From assembly GCA_947443815.1 (NCBI GenBank), contig CANEXR010000067.1, positions 1 to 11,455 of the forward strand: DNA of 11,455 nucleotides, read 5' to 3'. Below, in pieces: positions 1-6,847 of the stretch (position 1 is its first letter; every line of letters begins with the position of its first letter). Source of the DNA: Flavobacteriaceae bacterium. Lineage in GTDB: Bacteria; Bacteroidota; Bacteroidia; Flavobacteriales; Flavobacteriaceae. The position numbers were made by a program, and so were the translations under genes. A model generated the notes under the pieces. It saw only the letters and a list, made by a program, of their open reading frames with translations, searched no databases and was not told the DNA's origin.

Positions 1-1483
1 AACAGGTGAAATCGAAATTTTAGTAACTGAACTAACTGTTTTGAATGCTGCATTGACCCCACCTTTTACTATCGAAGACGAAACAGATGGTGGCGAAGAT
101 ATCCGAATGAAATACCGTTACCTTGACATCAGAAGAAATCCTGTAAAAAACAGCTTGCTTTTTCGTCATAAAGTAGCGATAGAAGTTCGAAAATACCTTT
201 CGGATTTAGATTTCTGCGAAGTTGAAACCCCTTATTTAATTAAATCAACACCAGAAGGCGCTAGAGATTTTGTAGTTCCTTCTCGAATGAATGCTGGACA
301 GTTTTATGCCTTACCACAATCACCACAAACCTTCAAACAATTATTGATGGTAGGTGGAATGGATAAATATTTTCAAATTGTAAAATGCTTCCGTGACGAA
401 GATTTGCGTGCAGACCGTCAACCTGAGTTTACACAAATCGATTGTGAAATGGCGTTTGTAGAACAAGAAGATATTTTGAACGTTTTTGAAGGATTGACCA
501 GGCATTTATTAAAAGAAATAAAAGGTATTGAAGTAGACAAATTTCCAAGAATAACCTACGACTATGCTATGAAAACCTACGGAAATGATAAACCAGACAT
601 TCGTTTTGGAATGGAGTTTGGCGAATTGAATGAAGTAGCGCAACACAAAGATTTTTCTGTTTTCAATGCGGCTGAATTAGTAGTTGGTATAGCTGTTCCA
701 GGCGCAGGTAATTATACCCGAAAAGAAATTGATGCATTAATTGATTGGGTAAAACGACCACAAGTAGGAGCAAGCGGAATGGTTTATGTAAAATGCAATG
801 AAGATGGCACTTATAAATCATCCGTTGATAAATTCTATGATCAAGACGATTTGACGCAATGGGCAAAAAATACGGGAGCCAAAGCAGGTGATATGATTTT
901 TGTACTTTCTGGTCCAGCTGATAAAACGCGAGGCCAATTAAGTGCATTGCGTATGGAAGTCGCCACACGATTAGGATTAAGAAATCCTTCGGAATTTGCC
1001 CCTTTATGGGTAGTAGATTTCCCTTTATTGGAATTTGATGTAGAAAGTGGACGTTATCATGCTATGCATCATCCCTTTACATCCCCAAAACCAGAAGACA
1101 TGCACTTATTAGAAACCAATCCAGGACAAGTTCGCGCTAATGCTTATGATATGGTATTGAATGGAAATGAAATTGGAGGCGGTTCAATTCGTATTCATGA
1201 TAAAGCGACACAACAATTAATGTTCAAGTATTTAGGTTTTACAGAAGAAGAAGCAAAAGCTCAATTTGGGTTCTTAATGGATGCTTTTCAGTTTGGAGCA
1301 CCTCCACATGGAGGATTAGCTTTCGGTTTAGACCGATTAGTTGCCATTTTAGGTGGACAAGAAACTATTCGTGATTTTATTGCATTCCCAAAAAACAATT
1401 CGGGTCGAGATGTTATGATTGATGCCCCTTCCGTAATAGATATCGCACAGCTAAATGAATTGCATATAAAATTAGATATATAA
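1..1483 (+). CDS. aspS: Aspartyl-tRNA synthetase, 5'-truncated by window edge
   Basis: This cytoplasmic enzyme charges tRNA-Asp with aspartate using ATP. The reading frame is open from base 2, so the gene enters from the left; the codon at base 41 is an internal TTG (Leu), not a start. About 493 codons are visible. Bacterial AspRS proteins are usually near 580-590 residues, so roughly 90 residues of the N-terminal anticodon-binding OB domain lie outside. Class II synthetase signatures are clear: motif 2 with FRDEDLRADRQPEFTQID (about bases 389-442) and motif 3 with GGLAFGLDRLVAIL (about 1311-1353). HHPFTSP, found near the active site of bacterial AspRS, is also present. The middle part (about 660-970) fits the GAD insertion that marks the bacterial-type enzyme. 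The gene ends in TAA at 1481-1483. No strong terminator follows, so some readthrough into the cold-shock gene is possible. Identity is secure; discriminating versus non-discriminating tRNA specificity cannot be judged because the OB domain is missing. Confidence 0.97.
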   Translation, partial: TGEIEILVTELTVLNAALTPPFTIEDETDGGEDIRMKYRYLDIRRNPVKNSLLFRHKVAIEVRKYLSDLDFCEVETPYLIKSTPEGARDFVVPSRMNAGQFYALPQSPQTFKQLLMVGGMDKYFQIVKCFRDEDLRADRQPEFTQIDCEMAFVEQEDILNVFEGLTRHLLKEIKGIEVDKFPRITYDYAMKTYGNDKPDIRFGMEFGELNEVAQHKDFSVFNAAELVVGIAVPGAGNYTRKEIDALIDWVKRPQVGASGMVYVKCNEDGTYKSSVDKFYDQDDLTQWAKNTGAKAGDMIFVLSGPADKTRGQLSALRMEVATRLGLRNPSEFAPLWVVDFPLLEFDVESGRYHAMHHPFTSPKPEDMHLLETNPGQVRANAYDMVLNGNEIGGGSIRIHDKATQQLMFKYLGFTEEEAKAQFGFLMDAFQFGAPPHGGLAFGLDRLVAILGGQETIRDFIAFPKNNSGRDVMIDAPSVIDIAQLNELHIKLDI

Positions 1484-1555
1484 AATTAAAACGATTTTAA
1501 TAGGTCGAAAACGTTGAATATCAATATTTTTACAAAATAAAAACACAAGAATGAC

Positions 1556-1583
1556 TTTCGTATTATATTAAATATTACATTTG
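1556..1583 (+). promoter_or_regulatory. Predicted promoter of the cold-shock gene
   Basis: TACATTTG at 1576-1583 is a full match to the Bacteroidota -7 element TAnnTTTG. The upstream element is only approximate: TTT at 1556-1558, 17 bases away, in place of TTG. The implied transcription start near 1590 gives a leader of only about 20-25 bases before the ATG at 1613. The -7 match is seen directly; promoter activity is inferred. Confidence 0.55.
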
Positions 1584-1612
1584 TCTCATTATAAATTATT
1601 ATTACTATTACA

Positions 1613-1807
1613 ATGCGTACAGGTACAGTTAAATTTTTCAATGAATCTAAAGGTTACGGATTCATTACAGACGAAGAAACAGGAAAAGACATTTTTGTTC
1701 ATGCATCAGGAATCAACGCGGAAGAATTGCGCGAAGGTGACAGAGTTAGCTATGAAGAAGAAGAAGGAAGAAAAGGAAAAGTTGCTGCGAAAGTAGCAGT
1801 GCTCTAA
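1613..1807 (+). CDS. Cold-shock domain protein (CspA family)
   Basis: This is a 64-residue single-domain nucleic-acid-binding protein of the CspA family. Such proteins bind single-stranded RNA or DNA and melt RNA structure, acting as RNA chaperones in the cytoplasm. It starts MRTGTVKFFNESKGYGFI. RNP1 is KGYGFI (residues 13-18) and RNP2 is DIFVHAS (26-32), so both RNA-binding motifs are intact. The Trp that often follows VK in enterobacterial homologues is Phe here. The C-terminus is highly charged (EEEEGRKGK) and ends AKVAVL. Length is normal for the family. The ATG at 1613 is chosen because the fold's first strand begins there. A predicted promoter lies just upstream and a strong terminator follows, so it is probably transcribed alone, between aspS and the nuo operon. 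Whether it is cold-induced or constitutive cannot be told; the short predicted leader argues against a long cspA-type thermosensor 5' UTR. Paralogue naming (cspA, cspC and so on) is not justified. Confidence 0.95.
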   Translation: MRTGTVKFFNESKGYGFITDEETGKDIFVHASGINAEELREGDRVSYEEEEGRKGKVAAKVAVL

Positions 1808-1841
1808 GCATAAAATTTATTTTTTTTGCCTAAGAATGTTT

Positions 1842-1875
1842 AAAACGTTCCGATATACATCGGAACGTTTTTTTT
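1842..1875 (+). terminator. Strong Rho-independent terminator after the cold-shock gene
   Basis: A perfect 13-bp stem pairs AAAACGTTCCGAT (1842-1854) with ATCGGAACGTTTT (1859-1871) around the 4-base loop ATAC. It runs into eight consecutive T residues (1868-1875). The A-run on the left arm means it could also act on the minus strand. It isolates the cold-shock gene from the nuo promoter about 100 bases downstream. Confidence 0.92.
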
Positions 1876-1977
1876 GTTTTATAACGAAAAAAAAAGCTTC
1901 AAATTATCATATTATTTATAATCGTTAAAAATTACAAGAAAATCATATTTTTCCCGAAACTAAATCCTTTATTTAAC

Positions 1978-2008
1978 TTGTGTTTTAATTAGTTGAAAGC
2001 TATCTTTG
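1978..2008 (+). promoter_or_regulatory. Predicted main promoter of the nuo operon
   Basis: TTG at 1978-1980 and TATCTTTG at 2001-2008 are separated by 20 bases. This matches the Bacteroidota primary sigma consensus (TTG, spacer about 17-23, TAnnTTTG) exactly. The implied transcription start near 2015 leaves a leader of about 25 bases before nuoA. It lies downstream of the cold-shock terminator and upstream of the first nuo gene, where an operon promoter is expected. No ribosome binding site of Shine-Dalgarno type is visible, as usual in this phylum. Confidence 0.75.
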
Positions 2009-2039
2009 TGACTTATTTTATGCGAAACAAAAATCTATT

Positions 2040-2405
2040 ATGCAATCCGAACAATTAAATTATATCCCTATTGTAATGCAACTCCTCTTAGCTGTAGGAT
2101 TTGTTGCAGGAACTATATTTGTTTCAGGAAAATTAGGTCCAAAAAGAACTTCTGAAATTAAAGATAAAAACTTCGAATGCGGTATTGAATCCGTTGGTAA
2201 TGCCCGCATTCCTTTCTCTGTAAAATATTTCTTAGTAGCTATTTTATTCGTTTTATTTGATGTAGAGGTTATTTTTCTTTACCCTTGGGCAATCAATTTC
2301 AAAGAGTTAGGAATAGAAGGTATGATAAAAATGATTATTTTTATGCTCTTGCTTTTGGTGGGTTTTTTCTACATCATCAAAAAGAAAGCATTAGAATGGG
2401 AATAG
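2040..2405 (+). CDS. nuoA: NADH-quinone oxidoreductase subunit A
   Basis: A small inner-membrane subunit of complex I that sits near the quinone chamber beside NuoH, J and K. The 121 residues give three hydrophobic helices at about 9-29, 61-83 and 94-113, the usual NuoA/ND3 layout and length. The loop after helix 1 holds the conserved FECGIES (45-51), whose Cys lies in the loop that rearranges between active and deactive states in mitochondrial ND3. Helix 2 carries FDVEVIFLYPWA (73-84), with the conserved acidic pair D74 and E76. The C-terminus ends KKKALEWE, typical for the family. The ATG at 2040 is the only sensible start and lies about 25 bases after the predicted transcription start. It is the first gene of the complex I operon and is followed by a 108-base spacer with repeats before nuoB. 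Confidence 0.96.
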   Translation: MQSEQLNYIPIVMQLLLAVGFVAGTIFVSGKLGPKRTSEIKDKNFECGIESVGNARIPFSVKYFLVAILFVLFDVEVIFLYPWAINFKELGIEGMIKMIIFMLLLLVGFFYIIKKKALEWE

Positions 2406-2465
2406 AATAAATACGGATTAAAAATTCCCGCTTTCAGGCTGATTAGCAGTATTTTTTTAAATTTT

Positions 2466-2506
2466 AAATTATGAACTCACAATTCATAATTCGCAATTCA
2501 TAATTT
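2466..2506. repeat. Direct and inverted short repeats in the nuoA-nuoB spacer
   Basis: CAATTCATAATT occurs twice, at 2480-2491 and 2494-2505 (14-base period). An inverted arm AAATTATGAA at 2466-2475 can pair with TTCATAATTT at 2497-2506 (10 bp), or over 9 bp with the first copy at 2483-2491. The rest of the 108-base spacer (2406-2513) is AT-rich with no gene. The repeats are seen directly; no function is known to me. Alternative hairpins that avoid the nuoB start at 2514 are possible in the RNA. Confidence 0.7.
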
Positions 2507-2513
2507 CACAAAG

Positions 2514-3062
2514 ATGAGTAATTCAAATATAAATATGGTTGCCCCTCCAGAAGGTGTTGTTGGCGAAGGTTTTTTTGCTACAAAACTAAATGATGTAGTA
2601 GGTTTAGCTAGAGCCAATTCTTTATGGCCTCTCCCTTTTGCAACCTCTTGTTGCGGAATTGAATTCATGGCAACAATGGCCTCTCATTATGATTTAGCCC
2701 GATTTGGATCTGAACGTGTGAGTTTTTCTCCTCGTCAAGCAGATATGCTAATGGTAATGGGAACTATTTCTAAAAAAATGGCGCCAATTTTACGTCAGGT
2801 TTATGAACAAATGTCGGAACCACGTTGGGTAATTGCTGTTGGTGCATGTGCTTGCTCTGGCGGAATATTTGACACCTATTCTGTTTTGCAAGGAATTGAT
2901 AAAGTAATTCCTGTTGATGTTTATGTTCCAGGATGCCCACCAAGACCCGAACAAATTGTAGACGGTGTAATGAAATTACAAGAAATCGTTAAAACCGAAT
3001 CGGTTAGAAGAAGAAGTTCTCCAGAATACCAAGAATTATTAGCTTCTTATAATATCAAATAA
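2514..3062 (+). CDS. nuoB: NADH-quinone oxidoreductase subunit B (N2 cluster)
   Basis: This peripheral-arm subunit holds cluster N2, the last 4Fe-4S centre, which hands electrons to quinone at the interface with NuoD. It has 182 residues, normal for separate bacterial NuoB. The four N2 ligands are visible: the adjacent pair C46-C47 in SCCGIEF, C112 in GACACSGG and C141 in PGCPPRPEQ. C114 is an additional Cys where many homologues have Ser or Asn. The conserved ARFGSERVSFSPRQADMLMVMGT block (about 62-84) is intact. The chosen ATG at 2514 follows the repeat-bearing spacer; an in-frame ATG seven codons later (M8) is an alternative. nuoC starts only 4 bases after the stop, so the two are almost certainly co-translated from one message. 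Confidence 0.97.
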   Translation: MSNSNINMVAPPEGVVGEGFFATKLNDVVGLARANSLWPLPFATSCCGIEFMATMASHYDLARFGSERVSFSPRQADMLMVMGTISKKMAPILRQVYEQMSEPRWVIAVGACACSGGIFDTYSVLQGIDKVIPVDVYVPGCPPRPEQIVDGVMKLQEIVKTESVRRRSSPEYQELLASYNIK

Positions 3063-3066
3063 CAAG

Positions 3067-3588
3067 ATGGCTTTAGAAACAATCGAAATACAAGATAAAT
3101 TAGTTGCAACCTTTGGTTCAGCAGTTTTTCAATTCAACCAAGAGAAAGATATTTTTTCATTTGAAGTAGATGCCGACAAGATTACGGCAGTACTTCTTTT
3201 TTTGAAAAATGACCCCACTTTACGTTTTCATTTTTTAACCGACTTATGCGGTATTCACTACCCTGATAACGAAGAAGAAAGACAATTTGCAGTAGTATAT
3301 CATTTGCACAATTGGTATGAAAATAAACGCATCAAAATTAAAGCTTTTATCAATGGTGCAAAACCTGAAATTAAAACGATATCTAATATTTTCTTAAGTT
3401 CGAATTGGATGGAAAGAGAAACTTGGGATTTTTACGGAATTAATTTCATAGGCCATCCACAGTTGAAACGAATTTTAAATATGGACGAAATGATTTCTTT
3501 TCCAATGCGTAAAGAATTCCCAATGGAAGATAGCGGAAGAACGGATAAAGACGACCGTTTTTTTGGAAGAACACCGTCAAATTGCTAA
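3067..3588 (+). CDS. nuoC: NADH-quinone oxidoreductase subunit C (30 kDa type)
   Basis: A peripheral-arm structural subunit that packs against NuoD and helps hold the connecting module together; it carries no cofactor. It has 173 residues, with the 30-kDa signature ERETWDFYGINFIGHPQLKR at 116-135, followed by the usual FPMRKEFPMED (145-155). The N-terminal half (FHFLTDLCGIHYP, 54-66) also fits the family. It is a separate gene, not the nuoCD fusion of enterobacteria. The C-terminus (DDRFFGRTPSNC) is short but ends at a normal stop. The start ATG at 3067 lies 4 bases after nuoB; nuoD begins 32 bases downstream with nothing notable between. Confidence 0.96.
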   Translation: MALETIEIQDKLVATFGSAVFQFNQEKDIFSFEVDADKITAVLLFLKNDPTLRFHFLTDLCGIHYPDNEEERQFAVVYHLHNWYENKRIKIKAFINGAKPEIKTISNIFLSSNWMERETWDFYGINFIGHPQLKRILNMDEMISFPMRKEFPMEDSGRTDKDDRFFGRTPSNC

Positions 3589-3620
3589 AAACACAACCTA
3601 TAATTTTTCACATTCAATAA

Positions 3621-4859
3621 ATGTCAGAACTATTATTACCCCCAGAGCATCGCTATGCTAAAATAATTAAAGAGCGACATAATGAAGACGGAAGTGAGCT
3701 TTCGATCTTGAATTTAGGTCCGACACATCCTGCTACGCATGGTATTTTTCAAAATATTTTGCTAATGGATGGAGAAAAAATTCTCGAAGCTGAACCAACC
3801 ATAGGTTATATCCATAGAGCTTTTGAAAAAATTGCCGAAAATCGTCCTTTTTACCAAATAACGCCACTTACCGACCGTATGAACTATTGCTCCTCTCCTA
3901 TTAACAATATGGGATGGTGGATGACTTTAGAAAAATTATTAGGTGTTGAAGTTCCTAAAAGAGCACAATATTTACGCGTTATAGTAATGGAATTGGCTAG
4001 AATTACAGATCACTTAATTTGTAATTCAATTCTTGGTGTTGACACTGGAGCGTACACTGGTTTCTTGTATGTATTCCAATTTAGAGAAAAAGTATATGAA
4101 ATCTACGAAGAAATTTGTGGGGCTCGATTGACAACAAATATGGGGAGAATTGGTGGTTTCGAAAGAGATTGGTCTCCAGAAGCTTTCCGCAAATTAGACG
4201 TTTTTTTAAGAGATTTTCCAATAGCTTGGAAAGAATTTGAAAATCTATTTGAAAGAAACAGAATTTTTATTGACAGAACCGTTAATGTAGGAGCTATAAC
4301 AGCAGAACAAGCAATGGCTTATGGCTTCACAGGTCCAAACCTTCGTGCTGCCGGAGTTGATTATGATGTTCGTGTAGCACAACCTTATAGTTCTTACGAA
4401 GACTTTGATTTTATAGTTCCTGTTGGAAAATCAGGAGATACCTACGATCGTTTTTGTGTTCGTAATGCTGAAGTTTGGGAAAGCATCAGTATTATCAAAC
4501 AAGCTTTAGCAAAAATGCCAGAGGGGAATGAATACCATGCAGAAGTTCCTGAATATTATTTGCCTCCAAAAGAAGATGTGTATCATAACATGGAATCTTT
4601 AATTTACCACTTTAAAATTGTAATGGGAGAAGTTCCAGTTCCTGTGGCGGAAATATACCATCCGGTCGAAGGAGGAAACGGAGAACTTGGTTTTTATTTA
4701 GTAACTGACGGAAGTCGTACTCCGTATCGATTGCATTTTAGAAGACCTTGTTTTATATACTATCAAGCCTATCCTGAAATGATTAAAGGAGCTTTACTTT
4801 CGGATGCAATTGTTATTTTATCAAGTTTAAATGTTATTGCCGGAGAATTAGACGCATAA
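3621..4859 (+). CDS. nuoD: NADH-quinone oxidoreductase subunit D (49 kDa type)
   Basis: This is the 49-kDa subunit, related to the large subunit of [NiFe] hydrogenases. With NuoB it forms the quinone-reducing site. It has 412 residues, a typical length for unfused NuoD. The N-terminal signature LGPTHPATHG is at 32-41 and GYIHRAFEK at 62-70. H40 and Y89 align, by motif, with His38 and Tyr87 of Thermus Nqo4, which contact the quinone head. The conserved block RIGGFERDW (about 176-184) is present. The extreme C-terminus reads SLNVIAGELDA, whereas most homologues, as I recall them, end with a pattern like (Q/L)D(I/P)V(F/M)GEVDR, so Asn404 and the final Ala are unusual. The stop is 3 bases before the nuoE ATG. 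Identity is certain; the effect of the altered tail is unknown. Confidence 0.97.
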   Translation: MSELLLPPEHRYAKIIKERHNEDGSELSILNLGPTHPATHGIFQNILLMDGEKILEAEPTIGYIHRAFEKIAENRPFYQITPLTDRMNYCSSPINNMGWWMTLEKLLGVEVPKRAQYLRVIVMELARITDHLICNSILGVDTGAYTGFLYVFQFREKVYEIYEEICGARLTTNMGRIGGFERDWSPEAFRKLDVFLRDFPIAWKEFENLFERNRIFIDRTVNVGAITAEQAMAYGFTGPNLRAAGVDYDVRVAQPYSSYEDFDFIVPVGKSGDTYDRFCVRNAEVWESISIIKQALAKMPEGNEYHAEVPEYYLPPKEDVYHNMESLIYHFKIVMGEVPVPVAEIYHPVEGGNGELGFYLVTDGSRTPYRLHFRRPCFIYYQAYPEMIKGALLSDAIVILSSLNVIAGELDA

Positions 4860-4862
4860 ATT

Positions 4863-5393
4863 ATGGAACGTACCTATCACAAACAAGAAATAAACATGAC
4901 GGAAGCATTGATGACTCGCATCAATGAATTAATCAGTCATTATCCTGAAGACAAAAGAAAATCGGCTTTATTGCCCGTTTTACATGAAGTACAAGATGCC
5001 CATGAAAATTGGTTGAGTATTGAATTAATGGACAAAGTTGCTGAAATACTTTTGATAAAACCTATTGAAGTGTATGAAGTCGTTTCTTTTTATACTATGT
5101 TCAATCAAAAACCTATTGGTAAGTACATGTTCGAATTCTGTCAAACTTCACCTTGCTGTTTGAATGGAGTAGAAAACCTTATGGATTACACCTGCGAAAA
5201 ATTAGGAGTAAAAATAGGCGAAATAACTCCTGATGGACTCTTTGAAGTACGAGGAGTCGAATGTTTAGGTGCCTGTGGTTATGCGCCAATGATGCAATTG
5301 GGCGATTTTTACAAAGAACATTTGAATGAGACAAAAATTGATCAACTGATTGATGATTGTAAAAACAATACAATACTATTACACGATAAATAA
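4863..5393 (+). CDS. nuoE: NADH-quinone oxidoreductase subunit E (24 kDa, 2Fe-2S N1a)
   Basis: A subunit of the NADH-oxidising module. It has an N-terminal helical part and a thioredoxin-like domain binding the 2Fe-2S cluster N1a, close to the FMN of NuoF. It has 176 residues, typical for the family. The four ligands are clear: C93 and C98 in CQTSPC, and C134 and C138 in ECLGACGYAP. The helical region includes LLPVLHEVQDAHENWL (36-51) and VVSFYTMF (73-80), both family hallmarks. The start at 4863 gives 11 residues ahead of a second in-frame ATG (M12, base 4896). I prefer 4863 because it follows the nuoD stop by 3 bases. The gene ends with TAA at 5391-5393, and the nuoF ATG follows one base later. 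Confidence 0.96.
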   Translation: MERTYHKQEINMTEALMTRINELISHYPEDKRKSALLPVLHEVQDAHENWLSIELMDKVAEILLIKPIEVYEVVSFYTMFNQKPIGKYMFEFCQTSPCCLNGVENLMDYTCEKLGVKIGEITPDGLFEVRGVECLGACGYAPMMQLGDFYKEHLNETKIDQLIDDCKNNTILLHDK

Positions 5394-5394
5394 T

Positions 5395-6762
5395 ATGTCA
5401 CAAAAAATATTATTAGACAAAATAAACGTTCCTGGAATTAGAACTTTTGAAGTATATCGTGCTAACGGCGGATATGCATCAGTAGAAAAAGCATTAAAAA
5501 CCTTAACCCCTGACGAAGTAGTTGAAGAAGTAAAAACTTCTGGATTGCGTGGTCGTGGTGGAGCCGGCTTTCCTGCAGGAATGAAATGGAGTTTTATTGA
5601 TAAAAAATCAGGAAAACCGAGACATTTGGTTTGCAATGCAGACGAATCTGAACCTGGAACATTCAAAGATCGCTATTTGATGGAATTTATTCCACACTTA
5701 TTGATTGAAGGAATGATAACTTCCAGTTATGCATTGGGTGCTAATCGTTCTTACATCTACATTCGTGGTGAATATATGTGGGTGTATAAAATATTAGAAA
5801 GAGCCATTAACGAAGCAAAAGCTGCTGGTTTTCTGGGCAAAAATATATTAGGTTCTGGTTTTGATTTAGAACTTTATGTTCACTGTGGTGCAGGTGCATA
5901 CATCTGTGGTGAAGAAACGGCACTGATTGAATCCTTAGAAGGAAAACGTGGAAACCCACGTATTAAACCACCGTTTCCCGCTGTTTCGGGACTTTGGGCA
6001 AATCCAACTGTAGTCAATAATGTTGAAACTATTGCTGCTGTGCCTTGGATAGTAAACAATTCTGGTGCTGAATATGCAAAAATTGGAATTGGTCGTTCTA
6101 CAGGAACCAAATTAATTTCTGCCTCAGGACACATCAAAAATCCAGGCGTTTACGAAATAGAATTGGGATTATCCGTTTACGAATTCATGAATTCTGACGA
6201 ATATCTTGGCGGAATGAGTTCTGATAGACCTTTGAAAGCCTTTGTTCCAGGAGGAAGTTCTGTTCCCGTTTTACCCGCTAATTTAATTTATAAAACAGCA
6301 GCCGGCGAAGACCGTTTAATGTCCTACGAATCCTTAAGTGATGGTGGTTTTGCTACTGGATCTATGTTGGGTTCTGGAGGTTTTATTGTATACAATGATA
6401 CCTCTTGTATTGTTCGTAATACCTGGAATTTTTCCCGTTTTTATCACCATGAAAGTTGCGGACAATGTACTCCTTGTAGAGAAGGTACAGGGTGGATGGA
6501 AAAAGTATTGCATCGAATTGAAAACGGACACGGTCGCGAAGAAGATATCGATTTGCTTTTGAGCATTCAAAGTAAAATAGAAGGAAATACAATTTGTCCT
6601 CTTGGTGACGCTGCGGCTTGGCCAGTAGCAGCTGCAATTAGACACTTTAGAGATGAGTTTGAATACCACATCCGTTTCCCAGAAAAAATAAAACATAGAG
6701 ACCATTTTGTGAATGAACCTTTTGAAAAGGTGAAGCATTTAGTAACAAAACAAGAAATATAA
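5395..6762 (+). CDS. nuoF: NADH-quinone oxidoreductase subunit F (51 kDa, FMN/NADH site)
   Basis: This is the catalytic entry point of complex I: it oxidises NADH with FMN and passes electrons to cluster N3. It has 455 residues from the ATG at 5395. The frame is open upstream to 5350 inside nuoE, but 5395 is chosen because MSQKILLDKINVPGI begins the conserved protein and sits one base after the nuoE stop. The FMN/NADH-binding glycine-rich loop GRGGAGFPAGMKW is at 53-65, the second nucleotide motif CNADESEPGTFKDR at 80-93, and GAGAYICGEETALIES at 165-180. N3 4Fe-4S ligands are C355, C358 and C361 in ESCGQCTPCREG, plus C401 in TICPLGDAAAWP. All key residues look intact. An 85-base repeat-rich spacer follows before nuoG. 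Confidence 0.97.
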   Translation: MSQKILLDKINVPGIRTFEVYRANGGYASVEKALKTLTPDEVVEEVKTSGLRGRGGAGFPAGMKWSFIDKKSGKPRHLVCNADESEPGTFKDRYLMEFIPHLLIEGMITSSYALGANRSYIYIRGEYMWVYKILERAINEAKAAGFLGKNILGSGFDLELYVHCGAGAYICGEETALIESLEGKRGNPRIKPPFPAVSGLWANPTVVNNVETIAAVPWIVNNSGAEYAKIGIGRSTGTKLISASGHIKNPGVYEIELGLSVYEFMNSDEYLGGMSSDRPLKAFVPGGSSVPVLPANLIYKTAAGEDRLMSYESLSDGGFATGSMLGSGGFIVYNDTSCIVRNTWNFSRFYHHESCGQCTPCREGTGWMEKVLHRIENGHGREEDIDLLLSIQSKIEGNTICPLGDAAAWPVAAAIRHFRDEFEYHIRFPEKIKHRDHFVNEPFEKVKHLVTKQEI

Positions 6763-6840
6763 GTCAAAAGTTAAAAAGTCATAAAGTCTTAAAGTCAACG
6801 AATATAAATTCTTTTGACTTTCGATTTTCAACATTAAGAC
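6761..6840. repeat. Tandem and inverted repeats in the nuoF-nuoG spacer
   Basis: Three 8-base units, AAAGTCAT, AAAGTCTT and AAAGTCAA, run head to tail at 6775-6798. AAGTCAAAAG at 6761-6770, which overlaps the nuoF stop, pairs exactly with CTTTTGACTT at 6811-6820. The last tandem unit (6791-6798) can instead pair with TTGACTTT at 6814-6821, helped by GAAT/ATTC (6800-6803 with 6808-6811). GTCTTAA (6786-6792) also pairs with TTAAGAC (6834-6840). Several hairpins therefore compete. It is not a terminator: no T-run follows a GC-rich stem. I recall similar AAGTC-type intergenic repeats in Flavobacterium genomes, but could not check. Confidence 0.7.
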
Positions 6841-6847
6841 CAAAATA

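Noticed and set aside
1485..1501. Palindrome ATTAAAA-CGA-TTTTAAT as an aspS terminator
   Set aside because: The stem is only A-T pairs (7 bp) and no T-run follows; too weak to call.
1581..1796. 71-residue frame starting at TTG over the cold-shock gene
   Set aside because: It is the shifted frame of the cold-shock gene; its N-terminus (SHYKLLLLLQC) and Lys/Glu-rich tail arise from AT-rich codons and resemble no domain.
2433..2457. GCTGATTAGC followed by a T-run as an attenuator after nuoA
   Set aside because: The stem is only about 3 bp and would not be stable; the T-run is ordinary for this AT-rich DNA.
5350..5394. Upstream extension of nuoF
   Set aside because: It lies inside the nuoE coding end and encodes a non-conserved MMIVKTIQYYYTINN; the conserved protein begins at the ATG at 5395.
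6334..6738. 134-residue minus-strand frame within nuoF
   Set aside because: It is antisense to the highly conserved N3-binding end of nuoF, with no promoter or protein family features. Other minus-strand frames in nuo genes were dismissed for the same reason.
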